A DNA stretch of 64,000 nt. Source: Dillenia suffruticosa. Its lineage: Eukaryota; Streptophyta; Magnoliopsida; Dilleniales; Dilleniaceae. The notes below the pieces were generated by a model. That model had not been told where the DNA came from. It did no database searches and worked only from the letters and a program-made list of their open reading frames with translations. The DNA lies in NCBI GenBank assembly GCA_033439265.1, contig JAVTVX010000012.1:30574761-30638760 (forward strand), in the 5' to 3' direction. The position numbers were made by a program, and so were the translations under genes. Each line of letters opens with the position of its first letter. Positions within the stretch are counted from its first letter, which is position 1. Shown here piece after piece: positions 46,066 through 58,702 of the stretch.

Positions 46066-46690
46066 TCAATAATCAGTGACGAAAAATTCAGCAACGAAAA
46101 AGGTTGGTCGGGAAATTCAGCGATGAACAGGCAGTTCGTCACGAAATTCAGCGACACAAATGCAGTTCGTCGCGAAATTTAGCGACGAACACATAAATCG
46201 TTGCTAAAATCAACGACGAAACCAAAGTTCGTCGCTGAAATCAGCGACGAAGTCTAAGTTCGTCATTGAAATCAGTGACGAAGACAAGTTTCGTCGCTGA
46301 AATCAGCGACGAAAACGTGTTTTGTCGCTGAAATGAGCGACGAAAAGATGTTTTGTCGTTGAAATCAGCGACGAAAATAGGTTTTGTCGCTGACTTTAGC
46401 GACGAATCAAATATTTGTCGCTGAGTTTGTTGATATGTTACGACAAAAAAATTTTTGTCGCTGATTTCAGCAACAAATATTAAATTTGTGACTAATTTAG
46501 CGACAAATTTGTAATTTGTCGCAGATTTTAGCGATAAAAAAGAAAATTTGTCGCAAAATTTAGCGACAAAATTAATAATTGTCCTTGATTTTGTTGCTAA
46601 TTTGTTAATTTTGCGACAAAATTAGTTTGGTCGCTGATTTCAGCAACAAATTACAAAATTTTCGCTAATTTCATCACTGAACATTTTTTA
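46066..46690. repeat. Left subterminal repeat array of CACTA-2, inner part
   Basis: Dense units of about 35-40 bases, each with GTTCGTCGCTGAAATCAGCG-type self-complementary cores and a variable A-rich spacer. Confidence 0.85.
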
Positions 46691-47195
46691 ATCACACCCT
46701 CCTCCTCCGAACAAAATTCCTCTCCCTCTCTTCCCCACTTTGCCTTCCCTCTCTTCCCCGCGTTGCGTCTCCCTCTAATTCGCGGGTTCAAGGTACTCTC
46801 TCTCTCTCTGTCTCTACATCCGGCAGCATCGGGCGGTGCCGCCGGAACTTGGCGGGGGAGGGGCGCTGCCCCTCCCCCACCTTTGTCTCAACAGCGAGGG
46901 AGGGGTAGCGCCCCTCCCCCGCTGCCTTTGTTTCAACAGCGGTGGAGGCACCGCAGCGCCTCCCCCTCTGAGATCCGGCCATAGAGGCCGGATCTAGGGA
47001 GGGGCCCCTTTCCCCTCCCCGATCCGGCCGCAAGCGGCCAGATCTGGGCAGGGGATGGCCCTGCCCGGATCTTCGCAAGCGGGGGAGGGGCAGCGCCCCT
47101 CCCCCTCCCCCGACCTTGTCTGATTAGAGGGGGAGGCGCCGCAGCGCCTCCCCCTAGGAGATCCGGCCGCGCGGCCAGATCTGGGGAGATAACAT
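46691..47195. repeat. GC-rich block of CACTA-2
   Basis: Units such as GGGGAGGGGCAGCGCCCCTCC and GATCCGGCC(N)GCGGCC recur on both strands. Open frames here on both strands are due to composition. Such GC-rich blocks next to the subterminal arrays are typical of CACTA promoters. This one lies about 1 kb upstream of the transposase start. Confidence 0.75.
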
Positions 47196-48240
47196 TACCA
47201 TTCATGCCCCCTGCCTTTATAATAAACTATATATATATATATACATATTAGTCAGTCGTGTACTTTGGTGCTAGCTAATTGAATTATGCAATAATAGACC
47301 CACATTGGCCACACACAGAGGTTCTATATATATTCTTTACTTTTGCCTCTATGAGAAGTTGATAACATTTCACCTATGATTTTACAAATTGTCACTATAT
47401 TCTTCGATAGTTACAAAACGGTCACTATGCCCCAATTCTATATTGTTTTCAAATTGTCACTTCTTTTACTTTTAGTTTCAGTCATTTTATGTCTCCATTA
47501 CCATTGCCCTTTGCGCCTTACTTTGTGATTTACTTACTTAAAATGTCATTTCGCACCTTATATAATTTTAACATTATAACATATATTATATTTTATAATA
47601 TTATAATATTATGTATTATAATTATTTTAACTTATTTTATATATTATATATTATAATTACGGTAATTATAACATAATTATAATTATATAATTTTATATAA
47701 TGTTTCTAATATATATATAATAATATATAATATATTTAATGCAGAATTTTAAATTGATAATGTTATCTACATATTTAAAAATTTATAATACATATAATGC
47801 TATATATAGTTAATATATATTGTTAATCTTATATAATATATTTTAATATTAGATTAATTCTAAATAACATGAATGGTTTTGTATTGCAGGACGTGTTGTT
47901 CAATTAAAGGGGAGAAATTCTTATCTTGAAACGGTCGAGGTATGTATTTGTTTTTCGCATATTTTCTTTTATTTTCTTTGTTTTATATCTCTTGTTCCTA
48001 GTTTCCATGTATGTATGTTGTATATTCGCGAAATGCAATAGTTATAAATTATTTTGTTATTTTTTCCGACTCAACGTATTTATTATTGTTAAATTTTCTG
48101 AAAATATGTTAATATTTATTAAATGTTTTGTTATTAGATGTTCATTATTTTTTATTAATGTTTTTTTTCAATATAATATATAGTTTGTTAATATTTTATT
48201 TATTAATATTTTATAAATTTTATTTTTGTAAGTAGCGACA
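47196..48240. other. AT-rich leader or intron of the CACTA-2 transposase gene
   Basis: Very AT-rich with TATATA tracts. A splice-like TTGTATTGCAG at about 47880-47890 followed by a short segment and GTATGT at about 47939-47944 suggests a small 5' non-coding exon. No protein is recognised. Confidence 0.45.
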
Positions 48241-51200
48241 ATGCAAAACGAAAGAAATTGGATGTATAATAAGAATTTACCTGATCGTCGTGGTTTAACT
48301 GATGAGTTTATTTGTGGGGTGGAACAATTCTTGAATTTCGCTATTAGTAAAGTTGAGTTTATGGATGGGAATAAGTTAAGGTGCCCTTGTAGAGTATGTG
48401 CGAAATATGGATTATTCAGTTAGAGGGGATAACAATTATTATGATCAGTTAAATTCATATCAGCAGATGGTATTTGATGCAGCGGGTCAAAATTTTGTTC
48501 CCCATTCAAACAATGCAAGTTTTAGTTTCGTACCAACAAATCAAGATGTACCTACAAGTTATGCATCACCATTGGAGGGGGTAGAAGAAACATGTGTCGA
48601 TGAGAATGTGCAAGATGAAAATTATTTGTCTAACCAATTTCAAGAAATGTTGAGAGCTGCAGATGAACCGTTATGGGTTGGTTGTGCCACTCACACTAAG
48701 TTGTCATTAACGGCTAGAATGTTAAATGTTAAGACAGAGCATAATTTGTCTGAAAATTGTTTCAATGATATTGTTCAAGTAATGGGAGAAGTATTGCCTC
48801 GTGATCATATAATACCGAATGACTTTTATAGTATGAAAAAGTTGGTGAATGACTTGGGTCTTCCGGTGGAAAGAATTGATGTATGCAGAGATGGTTGCAT
48901 GTTATTTTGGGGACCTGATGAAAATGTACAATTTTGTAAATTTTGTAACCAAAGTAGGTACAAGAGTACTAGGAGAGCAGGTCGTAATCAGCGACCTAAA
49001 CCATTCAAGCAAATGTTTTATTTGCCCTTGACTCCTAGATTGCAAAGACTTTATGCATCGAAAGCTACTGCTGAATATATGACTTGGCATGCAAATCATC
49101 AAACAGAAGAAGGGTTAATGTGTCATCCTTCGGATACAGAGGTATGGAAAAATTTTGATATGACATATCCTGAATTTGCAAGAGAGACTCGAAACATTAG
49201 GTTAGGTCTTTGTGCTGATGGGTTTGCTCCATTTGGAAAATCAGGGAAAACTTATTCAGGCCAGTGATATTAACTCCGTATAATTTTCCTCCGGGTATGT
49301 GTATGAAAACACCCAACATGTTTTTGACATTGGTTATACCGGGCTCGCAAAATCCGAAGAAGTTGATAGATGTTTATATTCAACCATTGATTGCGGAGTT
49401 AAAACAATTATGGGATGACGGTGTTCTTATGTATGATGTTAACACTGATCAGATGTTTGTAATGAAGGCAACTCTTCTTTGGACGATAAATGACTTCCCA
49501 GCTTATGGCATGCTATTGGGATGGAGTATTGCTGGGGTTTTAGGATGTCCAATATGTATGGAGAGATCTAAGTCATTCAGATTGAAATATGGTAAAAAGA
49601 CGAATTATTTTGATTGTCATAGACAATTTTTGCCACAAAATCATAAATTTAGACGAAATAAAGAAGAGTTTACGAAGAATAAAGTTGAAAAAACACCTCC
49701 TCCATTGAGATTAACTGGTCAACAAATTTGGGAGCGAGTGTCTCATTTCCATCTGTTATTGAAGACCCACATGGTACAACGTATGGATATGGAAGTGTGC
49801 ATAAATGGACCAAATGGAGTATATTTTGGGATTTACCATATTGGAAGACCCATCTGATTCATCATAATCTCGATTTGATGCATATCGAGAAAAATGTTTT
49901 TGAAAATGTGATTAATATATTGATGGATGTCTCTGGAAAAACGAAAGATAACTTGAATGTGAGAAAAGATATGCGACTTCATTGTAATCGGCCTACACTT
50001 GATGTGGATGGAAGTAGTAAGGGGCCAAAACCAAAGGCTATTTATACAATAAAAAAGGATTAGAGACAGAAAGTTTGTGAATGGTTGAAATCGCTTAGAT
50101 TTCCTGATGGTTATGCCTCAAATCTTGGGAGATGTGTGGATATGAAAGAATGCAAGTTGATTGGTTTGAAAAGTCATGATTGTCACATATTTATGGAAAG
50201 ATTGATTCCGATTGCTTTTAAGGAACTATTACTAGATTTTGTATGGGGCGTCATTACAGAGTTAAGTATTTTCCTGCATGATATTTGCTCGACAGTATTA
50301 AAGGAATCACATATGGCAAAATTAGAGAAAGATATCCCCATCATTTTGTGTAATTTAGAAAGGATTTTTCCTCCATCATTTTTTGATTCCATGGAACACC
50401 TTTTGGTTCACTTGCCTTATGAGACCAGAGTTGCAGGTTCCGTCCAATATCGATAGATGTATCCATTTAAAAGGTAAATTTTGCACCTTCTCTTCAAAAA
50501 AATATTTAGAGTGCATGCCATTGTACTAAATTAATTATATATCATTTTCTGATACACTTTATTTAATTACAATTAGATTTTTATATGATTTGAAGAGAAA
50601 AGTAAAAAATAAGGCACGGGTTGAAGCCTCTATTGTTAATGCATACATTGCGGAGGAAGTGACAACTTTTGCTTCATATTATTTCGAGCCTCATGTCCAA
50701 TGTAAGAGACGGCGAGCGGGCAGAAATGATGAGGGTCCTGTTGATCCTAATTTAAAATCATTCTCTATTTTCAACTATCTCGATCCACCAAGTGGGTCAT
50801 GTAAGGTTAGATATTTAACTGCTAAAGAATAGTGGGCAGCCCATACATATATTTTACTGAACTGTCCAGAAGTTGCGCCATTTTTCGAGTAAGTCCTTTT
50901 TTCTGAAATATAAAAAATGTATTCTTTGTTTTGTTAAGATTTTTGACATAAATCGTCTTCTTTAATCGTACAATTTTTCAACATTCACGGTCTGAACTAT
51001 CGATGCATGAGTTCAATCGTGTGTGCGATGAAGAATTTACAGCATGGTTCAAAACATATGTTAGTTTTGTGAATGTTAAATTTTATAAATATTTGATTAT
51101 TAAAAAAATAACACATTTATTTACTTCAAATTCAATGTAATCAAGATCAAATTGAACAAGAATTGTTAATTAATCTGTCATGGGGTCCAAATTCAACGGT

Positions 51201-51669
51201 ACGAACTTGGTCATCATATTTTATAAACGGGTATAATTTTCACACTCAAGAATATGGAACCGAAAAAGCTACTATGAATAGTGGTGTTTGCGTTCAGTCA
51301 TCCAACGATGGAGGTGTAAAAGATGAGTTTTATGGTTTGTTGGATGAAATTATTGAGGTAGAGTACATTGGAACAGAGTTACGAGTCGTTTTATTTATGT
51401 GCCAATGGTTTGACCCCATAAAAGGGATAGATGTGCATCCAAAGTTTAATTTGATTGATATAAATCATACAAAATTTTATAAAAGATATGAACCATTCGT
51501 ATTGGCACAACAAGCGATTCAAGTGTATTATGCATCATATCCTAGTTTGAAACATGACAAAATTGATTGGAGGGCTACTTGTAAAACGAAAGCACGAAAG
51601 AAAATTGAGGAACGTTGGGAAGACATGGCATATCAACAAGAGGATGTTGCCAACACGTTTCAGACATAG
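48241..51669 (+). pseudogene. CACTA TNPD-type transposase, nearly complete, a few breaks
   Basis: The ATG at 48241 opens the transposase-associated domain (NWMYNKNLPDRRGLTDEF, CPCRVCAKYG; PF13963). The frame then shifts at about 48400. The next block to 49267 carries EPLWVGC, FCNQSRYK, RLQRLYASKATAEYMTWH and NIRLGLCADGFAPFG. The 49264-49857 block has PYNFPPGMCMKTPNMFL, DVYIQPLIAELKQLW and LLWTINDFPAYGM (Tnp2 core, PF02992). After another shift at about 49740 comes YWKTHLIHHNLDLMHIEKNV. A TAG at 50061-50063 and a TAG in place of the usual Trp in VQYRWMYPF follow. A DUF4218 region (50085-50456) and DUF4216 (51163-51669, EVEYIGTELRVVLFMCQWFD) complete it, with introns at about 50475-50575 and 50890-51150. 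It would cut CACTA ends in the nucleus. As written it cannot make a full enzyme. Confidence 0.88.
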
Positions 51670-51968
51670 CATATCGTCCGTAAGTATTGTTTTTTTAAGA
51701 TTTATTATAATTGTCTAATATCATATTAACTTTTATTTTACTGTTTGAATGTGAAAATATATTTAAATTTCTATATTTCATTTCTCAATTTGTAAGTTAT
51801 ATTTATTGTCTCATAATTCATTTTCGAAATATTATTTGCTAATACGTTGTTTTTTTTTTAGATCATTTCGGACGACAAATTAAATATGGTATGTATCTTC
51901 ATATACTCTATTATATTTTTTATAAACATGTAATTTTCATTACTTGCAAGAAAAAACTCTTGTTACAG

Positions 51969-54160
51969 TTTCAACGTAGAGGACATAGACGATTTTTTGA
52001 TACAAGACCAAACTCTTTGGCGTCACCGTCCGTTTCAGCTACACCTTTCCATGCCCCTTCACCTTGTACTGATACACCTTCACCGTTTCCTTCAGTTGCA
52101 CCTTCAGTTGTACCTTCAATGCAAGATTCACACGTTGAGGGGGAAGATACGCGAGAGGTGATATCCCCTTGCGGAGATTCGTAAATAGTAAAATTTGAAA
52201 TATTATCATAATAGTTTCTTTATTTATATAGCTGATTAGTTTATTTAAATTTTTTTTTTTACTAACCATTTTTTTGTTTTTAATTTTATGATAGATTCAC
52301 AAATTCTGTATATATTATTCATGAGCTAAATAGAATCATTAACAACCATTGGGGAGGAGCATCGATGTCTTACACAAGTACTGCAGATGATATCAAAGAG
52401 TTATGGTGGAGAGAATTTAAGATAAATGAGGCCTCTAAGTTTAAATATAAAAATAAGTGTATAATTTAAATATAACTTTTTGTTGTTTTTTATTGAAGCG
52501 AAAGTTTAATTGGGATGAGACCGAGGAGCTTGAAATAAGAAGAATTTTTAAGAAAAAATGCGGTCATCACATCCGAGGTGTACTAAATCTGCAAAAAAGA
52601 GTCGAAAGAAGCCACGCTGTATCACTGAAGAAAATTGGCTCAAGATTTTAAACTTCTGGGATTCCGATAAGAGTCGACGGAGGAGTGAACAGAATAAAAA
52701 AAATCGATCTTATAATTCTGGGGAATCATCTGCTACATATGCGGGAGGCTCAATCAATATTGATGACCATAGAAATAGAATGGTAATTTCTTTCAATTAT
52801 TATTTTTTTGAATTTAATTCATTTATTTTTTCATTATTTCATCTAACAGTGTTTTGTTTTTTTAGACCAAGAAAATGGGATCACCTCCATCATTTAGAGA
52901 GACTTTCGCATAGACTTTTTAGAAAAAAGACAAGATCGGGAGTAGGGAGAGAGCTAGAGCGGTTATGGTATGTAATTTCAAAATTTTAAATTGTTTTATA
53001 AAAACTTTGTAACAAAGATTTTAACATATTATACTCAATTTATCATAACAATATTAGAACAAGAATTTAATAGATTTATCTATTTCAATATTTTTTCCAC
53101 TACTTAAATTGAACTTTTCATTTCTAATTTTTTTATATATATTTTTTTCATTATTAATTAAAATTAGAGAATATATAATATCAAATTTGTTACGTCATTT
53201 CCAAATGGTTGGTTCATTATGTTGCGTACTAATATAACTTTTTCCTTTATTCGATCTGTTATAGTTTCAAATTTGTAATAGTAGTTAAATTTTAATTTCA
53301 ATTACAACATTCCTCATTATCTAAATATCATTCTAATGGATTAAGCAACTAAATAGATAACTATAAATATGTGTAATTTTAATTCCATATGTCTATTAAA
53401 TTTATAATAATCGATTCACATATTAATTTTTGTGTCTTATTCTTTATTGTCAATCGCTTAATGAGGAATACAATTTTGTAGTTTGAATTTATTTGTTGGA
53501 TATTTTATTATATTGTTAAATTGTTAATTGACACTTGTATTTCTTTTGTTGGATATTTTAGTATATTGTTATTTTATTTATCTTCTAATTTCTTTTATGA
53601 AAATGCAGGAGAAATATGATCAGCTTGTACTTAGAAATTCCGGTGGTAGTGATGATGCTGCTACGTCAGAGCCATCTATTAATGATATGACTTTATGACT
53701 CGAGGCAACTGGTGGACCAAAGCACGGAAGAGTACTTGGGATGGGCTTGTTGAGTACAACTTGCAGACTCAGTGGTCTATGTTCTTCCTTCTAGACACCA
53801 GTAAGAGCAGAATTAATGCAAATGAACCAAGAGCTGAGCCACATGAAGGAGCTGTTAGCAGAAAAAGACAATGAACTTCAAGCCATGCACGTAGAACAGC
53901 GTCGAAGAGACAATGAACTTCAAGCTATGCGCGTAGAACAGCAACGAAGAGACAATGAATTTGAAGAGTTTCGCGCACAGCAGAGCCTTATAATACAACA
54001 TCTTCAGTTAGTTTCCGCTTCAAGTTCGATTCCCCCTTTTCTATCTCCTCCAAATGATGGTGATAATGATTTTGACATATTTGGTGATGGTGATGGTGAT
54101 GGTGATGGTGGTGGTGACGGTAACGGTGATGGTGACGATGATAGTGCTAATATTTCTTGA
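51969..54160 (+). CDS. CACTA second gene, PF03004 (Ptta/En-Spm) type, probably TNPA-like
   Basis: Exon-like blocks on the plus strand run in order. A P/S-rich head (QFQRRGHRRFFDTRPNS..) ends near 52183. A block NSVYIIHELNRIINNHWGG follows at about 52295, then KFNWDETEELEIRRIFKKK at 52503. Next comes the plant transposase PF03004 signature RKKPRCITEENWLKILNFWD..KSRRRSEQNKKNR..YAGGSINIDDHRNRM (52600-52780). Pieces RETF..RLFRKKTR and EKYDQL lie at about 52890-52960 and 53610. A coiled coil (53816-54010) repeats RRRDNELQAM(H/R)VEQ and ends in a GDGDGDG run. This protein type binds subterminal repeats and assists the transposase. At least one stop near 53695 and uncertain splicing leave it open whether the gene is intact. 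The exact start is unsure. Confidence 0.6.
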
Positions 54161-54494
54161 AACAGTTTTTATTTCACGTTTATATTTAATTAGACTTGTC
54201 ATTAGAATTTGCTCTATATTTCTATATATTTGATATTCTGTTACTTATTTATTACTGTTTATTATTATTTCATAACGATGGTAGTGCTTTTTTAATTATT
54301 ATTTGATTGATACTATTAGATGGTTAGTTGTTTGAATGAGTAAAGACTGCATAAATGTCGTATTATTGGCTGTTGGATGGTACCCTGGATGGTTTGTTGA
54401 TGATGATATTGGCGGTTTTGTTCATAAACTGGTTGGCTGAGACTATCAGGGAGGGATATAATATATATGGAAATTTGGTGCAAAAATTAAATAA

Positions 54495-55341
54495 ATGATA
54501 TTTTTTTGTCGCAAATTTTCCCGATTCATCGCTGATTCTGATATTCGTTGCAAAATTTGTTGCTGAATTTTTTAAATTTCGTCGTAAAATACGTCGCCGA
54601 TTTTGTTGCAATTCTGCGACAAATTTTACGATAAGTAAATATTCATCGCACTTCAGCGACGAATAAAATTTATCGCAAATTGCGACACAATTATTTTCGT
54701 CGTAAAATTTGTTGCAAATATTAGCAACAAAAAATCTTTGTTGGAAATTTGCAACGCAAAAAATTCATCGCTAATTTGTGACAGAGAACAATTGTGCAAA
54801 ATTTGTCGCAAATTTGCAACAAAAAATTTTTTATGCTAATTTATTCGACGAATTTTGCGACGACTATTTTCGCAACAGAATTCTTCGTGGCAAAATTCGT
54901 CGAAAAAATGCAACAAATATGTTTTGGTTGCTTATTTTTACGACGACTTTTACAACAAATATTTTGTTGTTGGAAATTTTTCCAACGAATTTGAGGACAT
55001 TTTTTTGTGGTAAAATTTGTCGGAAAATTGCAACAAAAAAGTATTGGTTGCTAATTTTTGTGACAAATTTTGCTACGAATATATTTGCTACAGATTATTT
55101 TCGTCGCAAAATTAGTTGGAAAATTGCGACAAAAAAAATTTGAGTTGCTAATTTTTGCGACGAAATTATATCCGTCGCTAATTTGCGACAATTATGATAT
55201 TTTTTGTTGCAAAATTTTGCGACGAGTTATTAGCGGCGAATTATGTTTTGTCAAAAAATTTGTCGTAAATTTATTTAGCGACGAATTTTTTCTAAATTTT
55301 CGTCGCAAAAGTCGTCGCAAAATAACTGTTTTTTTGTAGTG
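54495..55341. repeat. Right subterminal repeat array of CACTA-2
   Basis: GCGACGAA, TTGCGACAAA and TCGTCGCAAAAT units on both strands continue to the right TIR. The repeat core (TTGCGAC) differs from the left array (GCTGAAATCAGCG), so the two ends are asymmetric. Confidence 0.8.
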
Positions 55342-56050
55342 TCTCCAAAATAGGTTTTGTGAACACTATATTTTTACATTTGCTAAGTGCTCCTCTTCCA
55401 TGGGTTTGGGAGAAGACTCAGCTATAATAGAAGGATAGTAGAAATGAAGACAAGAGATGGAATAGTGAATAGGGTAGGAGAGAAGATGAGAGAAACACTA
55501 GATAATTGCGTTATCGGTTCCTCACTATTATCGCTTGAACTTTCACTTTTTCTCGGTTCAATTTTTGCTTTTTAGTGAGTTTCTGACCCATTTTGCCCTA
55601 CTTCTTTATGAAGTTTGTATTTTGTTTTTCAACTATTTTAATTCTCTCCGGATTGCAATGTTCCTCCTAAAAGTGTATCTATTTGCCCTAAGAGAGTGTC
55701 ATTGAGCCTATGTATAGAACATCATATTCCCCTAAAACTGAGCCTGTATGTGTTAGACTACAATACATGTTATAGTATAAGCATGAATAATCATTGGACA
55801 ATAGATGGATGTAATAAACTATTAGTATGAATATGAGCATACGAATCTTCAAAGACATAAATTATCAATTTTAAATCACTAAAATACTAGTACATCAAAG
55901 TATTCAATTCATCTAGTCATGTAAAATCATATTTAAAACAAGTTTAAAGAACATCAATTTCAATAGTCTACAATTCAGATCAATTGCAACAATATTTAAA
56001 TATCATCAAAATATAAGCATTTTTGAGAAGAGTGTATGTAGATAATTCTA
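55342..56050. other. Non-coding, no gene recognised
   Basis: AT-rich sequence to the right of CACTA-2. No coding similarity is seen. Confidence 0.5.
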
Positions 56051-56059
56051 CTGGCCTTT

Positions 56060-56700
56060 TATCATTAATCATTTGTTGAATATCTATCCTCGAGAATGTT
56101 TAACTTTGTTTCTACTTTGGCAACTCTTTCTTCTAGATGGGATTACTCGTTTTGGAGTTGAAAATTTTCACTGTGTAGATCTTCATCTTCCATTGGTTGA
56201 AGTAAGGTTTGATTTAATGTTTGAGGAGCATTTTGTGGAACTGAGAGTTGCTAAGATTGACATAGTTCAAGAACTTCATAGTTTTCACAAAGAGAAGAAA
56301 TTCTAATTCCAAGAGTTGGATTGATTAATGGAGCATATGGGAGATGTCCTCTTTTCACCATTCCTACCTTTATCATTTTCAGAGGAATTAGATAATAGAG
56401 TTTGTGATTTTTGTTTTTTAAAAAACACTTACTACTCTTGGCTTAAGACAGAGAATAACAATTTTACGGTGCAATTTTTCATAGGGAGATAAGGATGAAG
56501 CTCTGGTTTCTATTGTTGTGACCTGATTGTTGTTGTGCACAATCTTTACAACATCTAGAATATTTATTCTAAAGTATGGCTCACAAGCTCCACTAAGCAC
56601 CCATTTCATGTCACTGATATTACAGATACGATTAGGTATTATGATCAACTCCATTCCTGGTCGGGTTGTTGAAACCTTCAAATTAATACTGATTTCCCCA
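56060..56700 (-). pseudogene. Unidentified coding-like relic
   Basis: A minus-strand frame at about 56690-56420 reads INLKVSTTRPGMELIIIPN, then ISDMKWVLSGACEPYFRIN and LDVVKIVHNNN, with balanced codon use. Lower down (about 56150-56070) a frame reading LEERVAKVETKLNILEDRY could be a coiled coil of the same protein. Stops separate the two. I do not recognise the family. It directly adjoins the probable LTR at 56702, so it could be a gene piece hit by that element or part of an element. Confidence 0.35.
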
Positions 56701-56701
56701 A

Positions 56702-58046
56702 TGCAATAAACTGTAGTAATAGTGGTTACCAGGTCGAATCCCAAGAGAACTATGTTAACTTAACTCCTTAGTAAATGCCAAAACAAAATGGGGGGTTTAT
56801 AAAATATATTTCTAAATCAAAAATTAAATAGCTAAAATTAAAAGACAAATCAAATATGAAAAAATACTAAAAATTAAAGAAGAAATCCAATTTACCAAAC
56901 TCCGATCCAAGGGTTCATATATTCGATTGTCTTATTGATCATTGGTTGAAAATATTATTCTTGCAATTCAAGCATTTAACCTTAAATCTATTAGGATAGC
57001 CATAATAAATTTTGTATTTTCCTAAAATAATTGACCAAACCCAGCATCCAGTCAAAACTTATCATTAATCGATTGGGCACGATAGCGTTCCATATCAAAT
57101 AATGACAGTATTAAGTTTTGTGAAAATAGTTAAATCAAAATACAAATAACCAGGATAGCCGTACAATTATTCGATTTTGTTTCATCGATTCCTTAGGTTA
57201 AAATGAATATCGGCAAACGACCCATAAACATATATAACGTATTTGCTATTCGTACCAATCATTCATGACAATTACGGATCACTGAAATTCTGGATGCAGT
57301 AGAAAAATTGATATTGAATTAAATAGTCAGATTAACCAATACCAATCATTCATAAAAAATAAATCAATAATCGATGAATACTTGAATTAAAAATGCAAGA
57401 AATTAAATAAAATACATAACTTCACAATGAAAAACAATCGATTAAAATTTTCCTTGAATCAGAATAAAAGAACTAGCCACTCATGGTGGTAAGTGTCAAC
57501 AAAAAAATTAAAGAAAACTAAATGTTCCTAAGAAAGAAATAAAAACCTAATAGAGAATGATTTCTCTCTCTTCCAGAAAAAATGCAGCCGCCTCCCTTGG
57601 AGTATATTTTAGAGAATGTACAGCCCTGCTTTTTGGAAAAATATATGAATTGGTTTGATGCAACTTCTTGTGTGTTTAAATAAGCAAGGGCAGCCGACCC
57701 TTTGAATGAGAGAATAATTGCTTTCCTTCCATGTAGACTTCTAAATCAACTAGGAGATCTAAAATTAGGTAAATATTAAAACTTTTCTCCTACTAAAATA
57801 TTTTTACTAAAAGTAAAAATATTACTAAAATGTTGAAATTAGAATTCAAACTCCACTTCTTCAAAGCCCAATAAGATGTCTTGACCCAATTAGTTCCAAA
57901 ATTGTCTCATTAAGCCCAATTTGCTCCAAATCTTCAATTTCAATCTCCTAAAAATAAAATTCAATAAATACAACCATTAGGGCATTAAACAATTCAAAAT
58001 CAAACCATAATATTAACAATAAAAATGACAATTTGTGCATTATCAA
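56702..58046 (-). mobile_element. Probable Ty3/gypsy LTR (solo or partial), fossil
   Basis: Read on the minus strand it begins TGATAATGCACAAATT and ends CTACAGTTTATTGCA, with the TG..CA borders of an LTR, about 1.35 kb long. The start and the GGGATTCGACCTGGTAACCAC phrase near the end recall LTRs of plant gypsy elements of the TAT/Ogre kind. No partner LTR, pol or exact target duplication was found. Read as an old, incomplete element. Confidence 0.5.
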
Positions 58047-58702
58047 TTCCCTAAGAAAAGTTTTAAACATATAGTTGTGAGGATAAGTCTATATAAATAT
58101 CTTACCGTCTTTCTTTTCTAGAATAGTTCCATCATACTCCTCTAAATTATTGTAGACTAGTTTTACTAACCCATCGTAAAATGCTGAGAAAGAGAAATTG
58201 AGGCTAGGAGAACACATATGTCTTATATATGCTCCATAAGGAAAACCTATGTTTTCTAGAAAGTCCCAGTTTATAATCCTATTCAGAATAATAGGTTTAA
58301 AAAGAAAGTTGGGGATAAAGGACTTATTGTGACATTTTGATGGGAAATCTACTTGTTGAATCCAAATCGCTTTTAGCTATGGAAAATTGAGGCATAGGAA
58401 AAGAGATGTGTTTTTCTTGGGTGAATCTGAAGCTTTTTGAGAGAGAGAGAGAGAGAGAATTAATTTTAGAGTTAAATTTGTAGAATAATAAGAGGGATTT
58501 CAGCTTGGGGTTAATATGATTTGGATGTTGAAGAAAAGCAGATCTTTTGCAAATGTTGGAAATCGAGGAGATCTATTTTGGTCGAAATAAGGAAATAAAT
58601 TGATTTTGAACATTGGATATTTTTGGATTTTCAAAGTCAAGGAAGGATTCTCCAATTGTGATTATTAACCTCGGGTCAACTTAATTTTTCTTGGGTTGAC
58701 CT
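58047..58702. other. Non-coding, no gene recognised
   Basis: AT-rich sequence with a GAGAGAGAGA patch at about 58440-58460. No coding similarity is seen. Confidence 0.5.

Larger units (their letters stand above)
44219..55341 (+). mobile_element. CACTA element with transposase genes (CACTA-2), 11.1 kb
   Basis: Termini are CACTACAAAAAAACACGG and the complementary TTTTTTTGTAGTG, flanked by the 3-bp duplication TCT (44216-44218 and 55342-55344). Subterminal arrays of GCGACGA/TCGTCGC repeats lie at both ends, a GC-rich block at about 46690-47190, and two plus-strand genes of the En/Spm type: TNPD-like (48241-51669) and a PF03004-type gene (about 51969-54160). A host kinesin fragment sits in the left subterminal region. 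The coding genes carry a few stops and shifts, so the element probably cannot move by itself, but it is structurally complete and not old. Confidence 0.93.

Noticed and set aside
44219-46690. Regularly spaced short repeats that superficially resemble a CRISPR array
   Set aside because: The units are variable, occur on both strands, lie inside CACTA ends and are in a plant genome.
47926-48183. Hydrophobic 85-codon plus-strand frame
   Set aside because: Very T-rich leader or intron DNA of CACTA-2, with no family match and the start of the transposase just beyond.
56702-58046. Exact 5-bp target duplication around the probable LTR
   Set aside because: The flanks (CCCAA and ATTCC) do not match, so no duplication is claimed.
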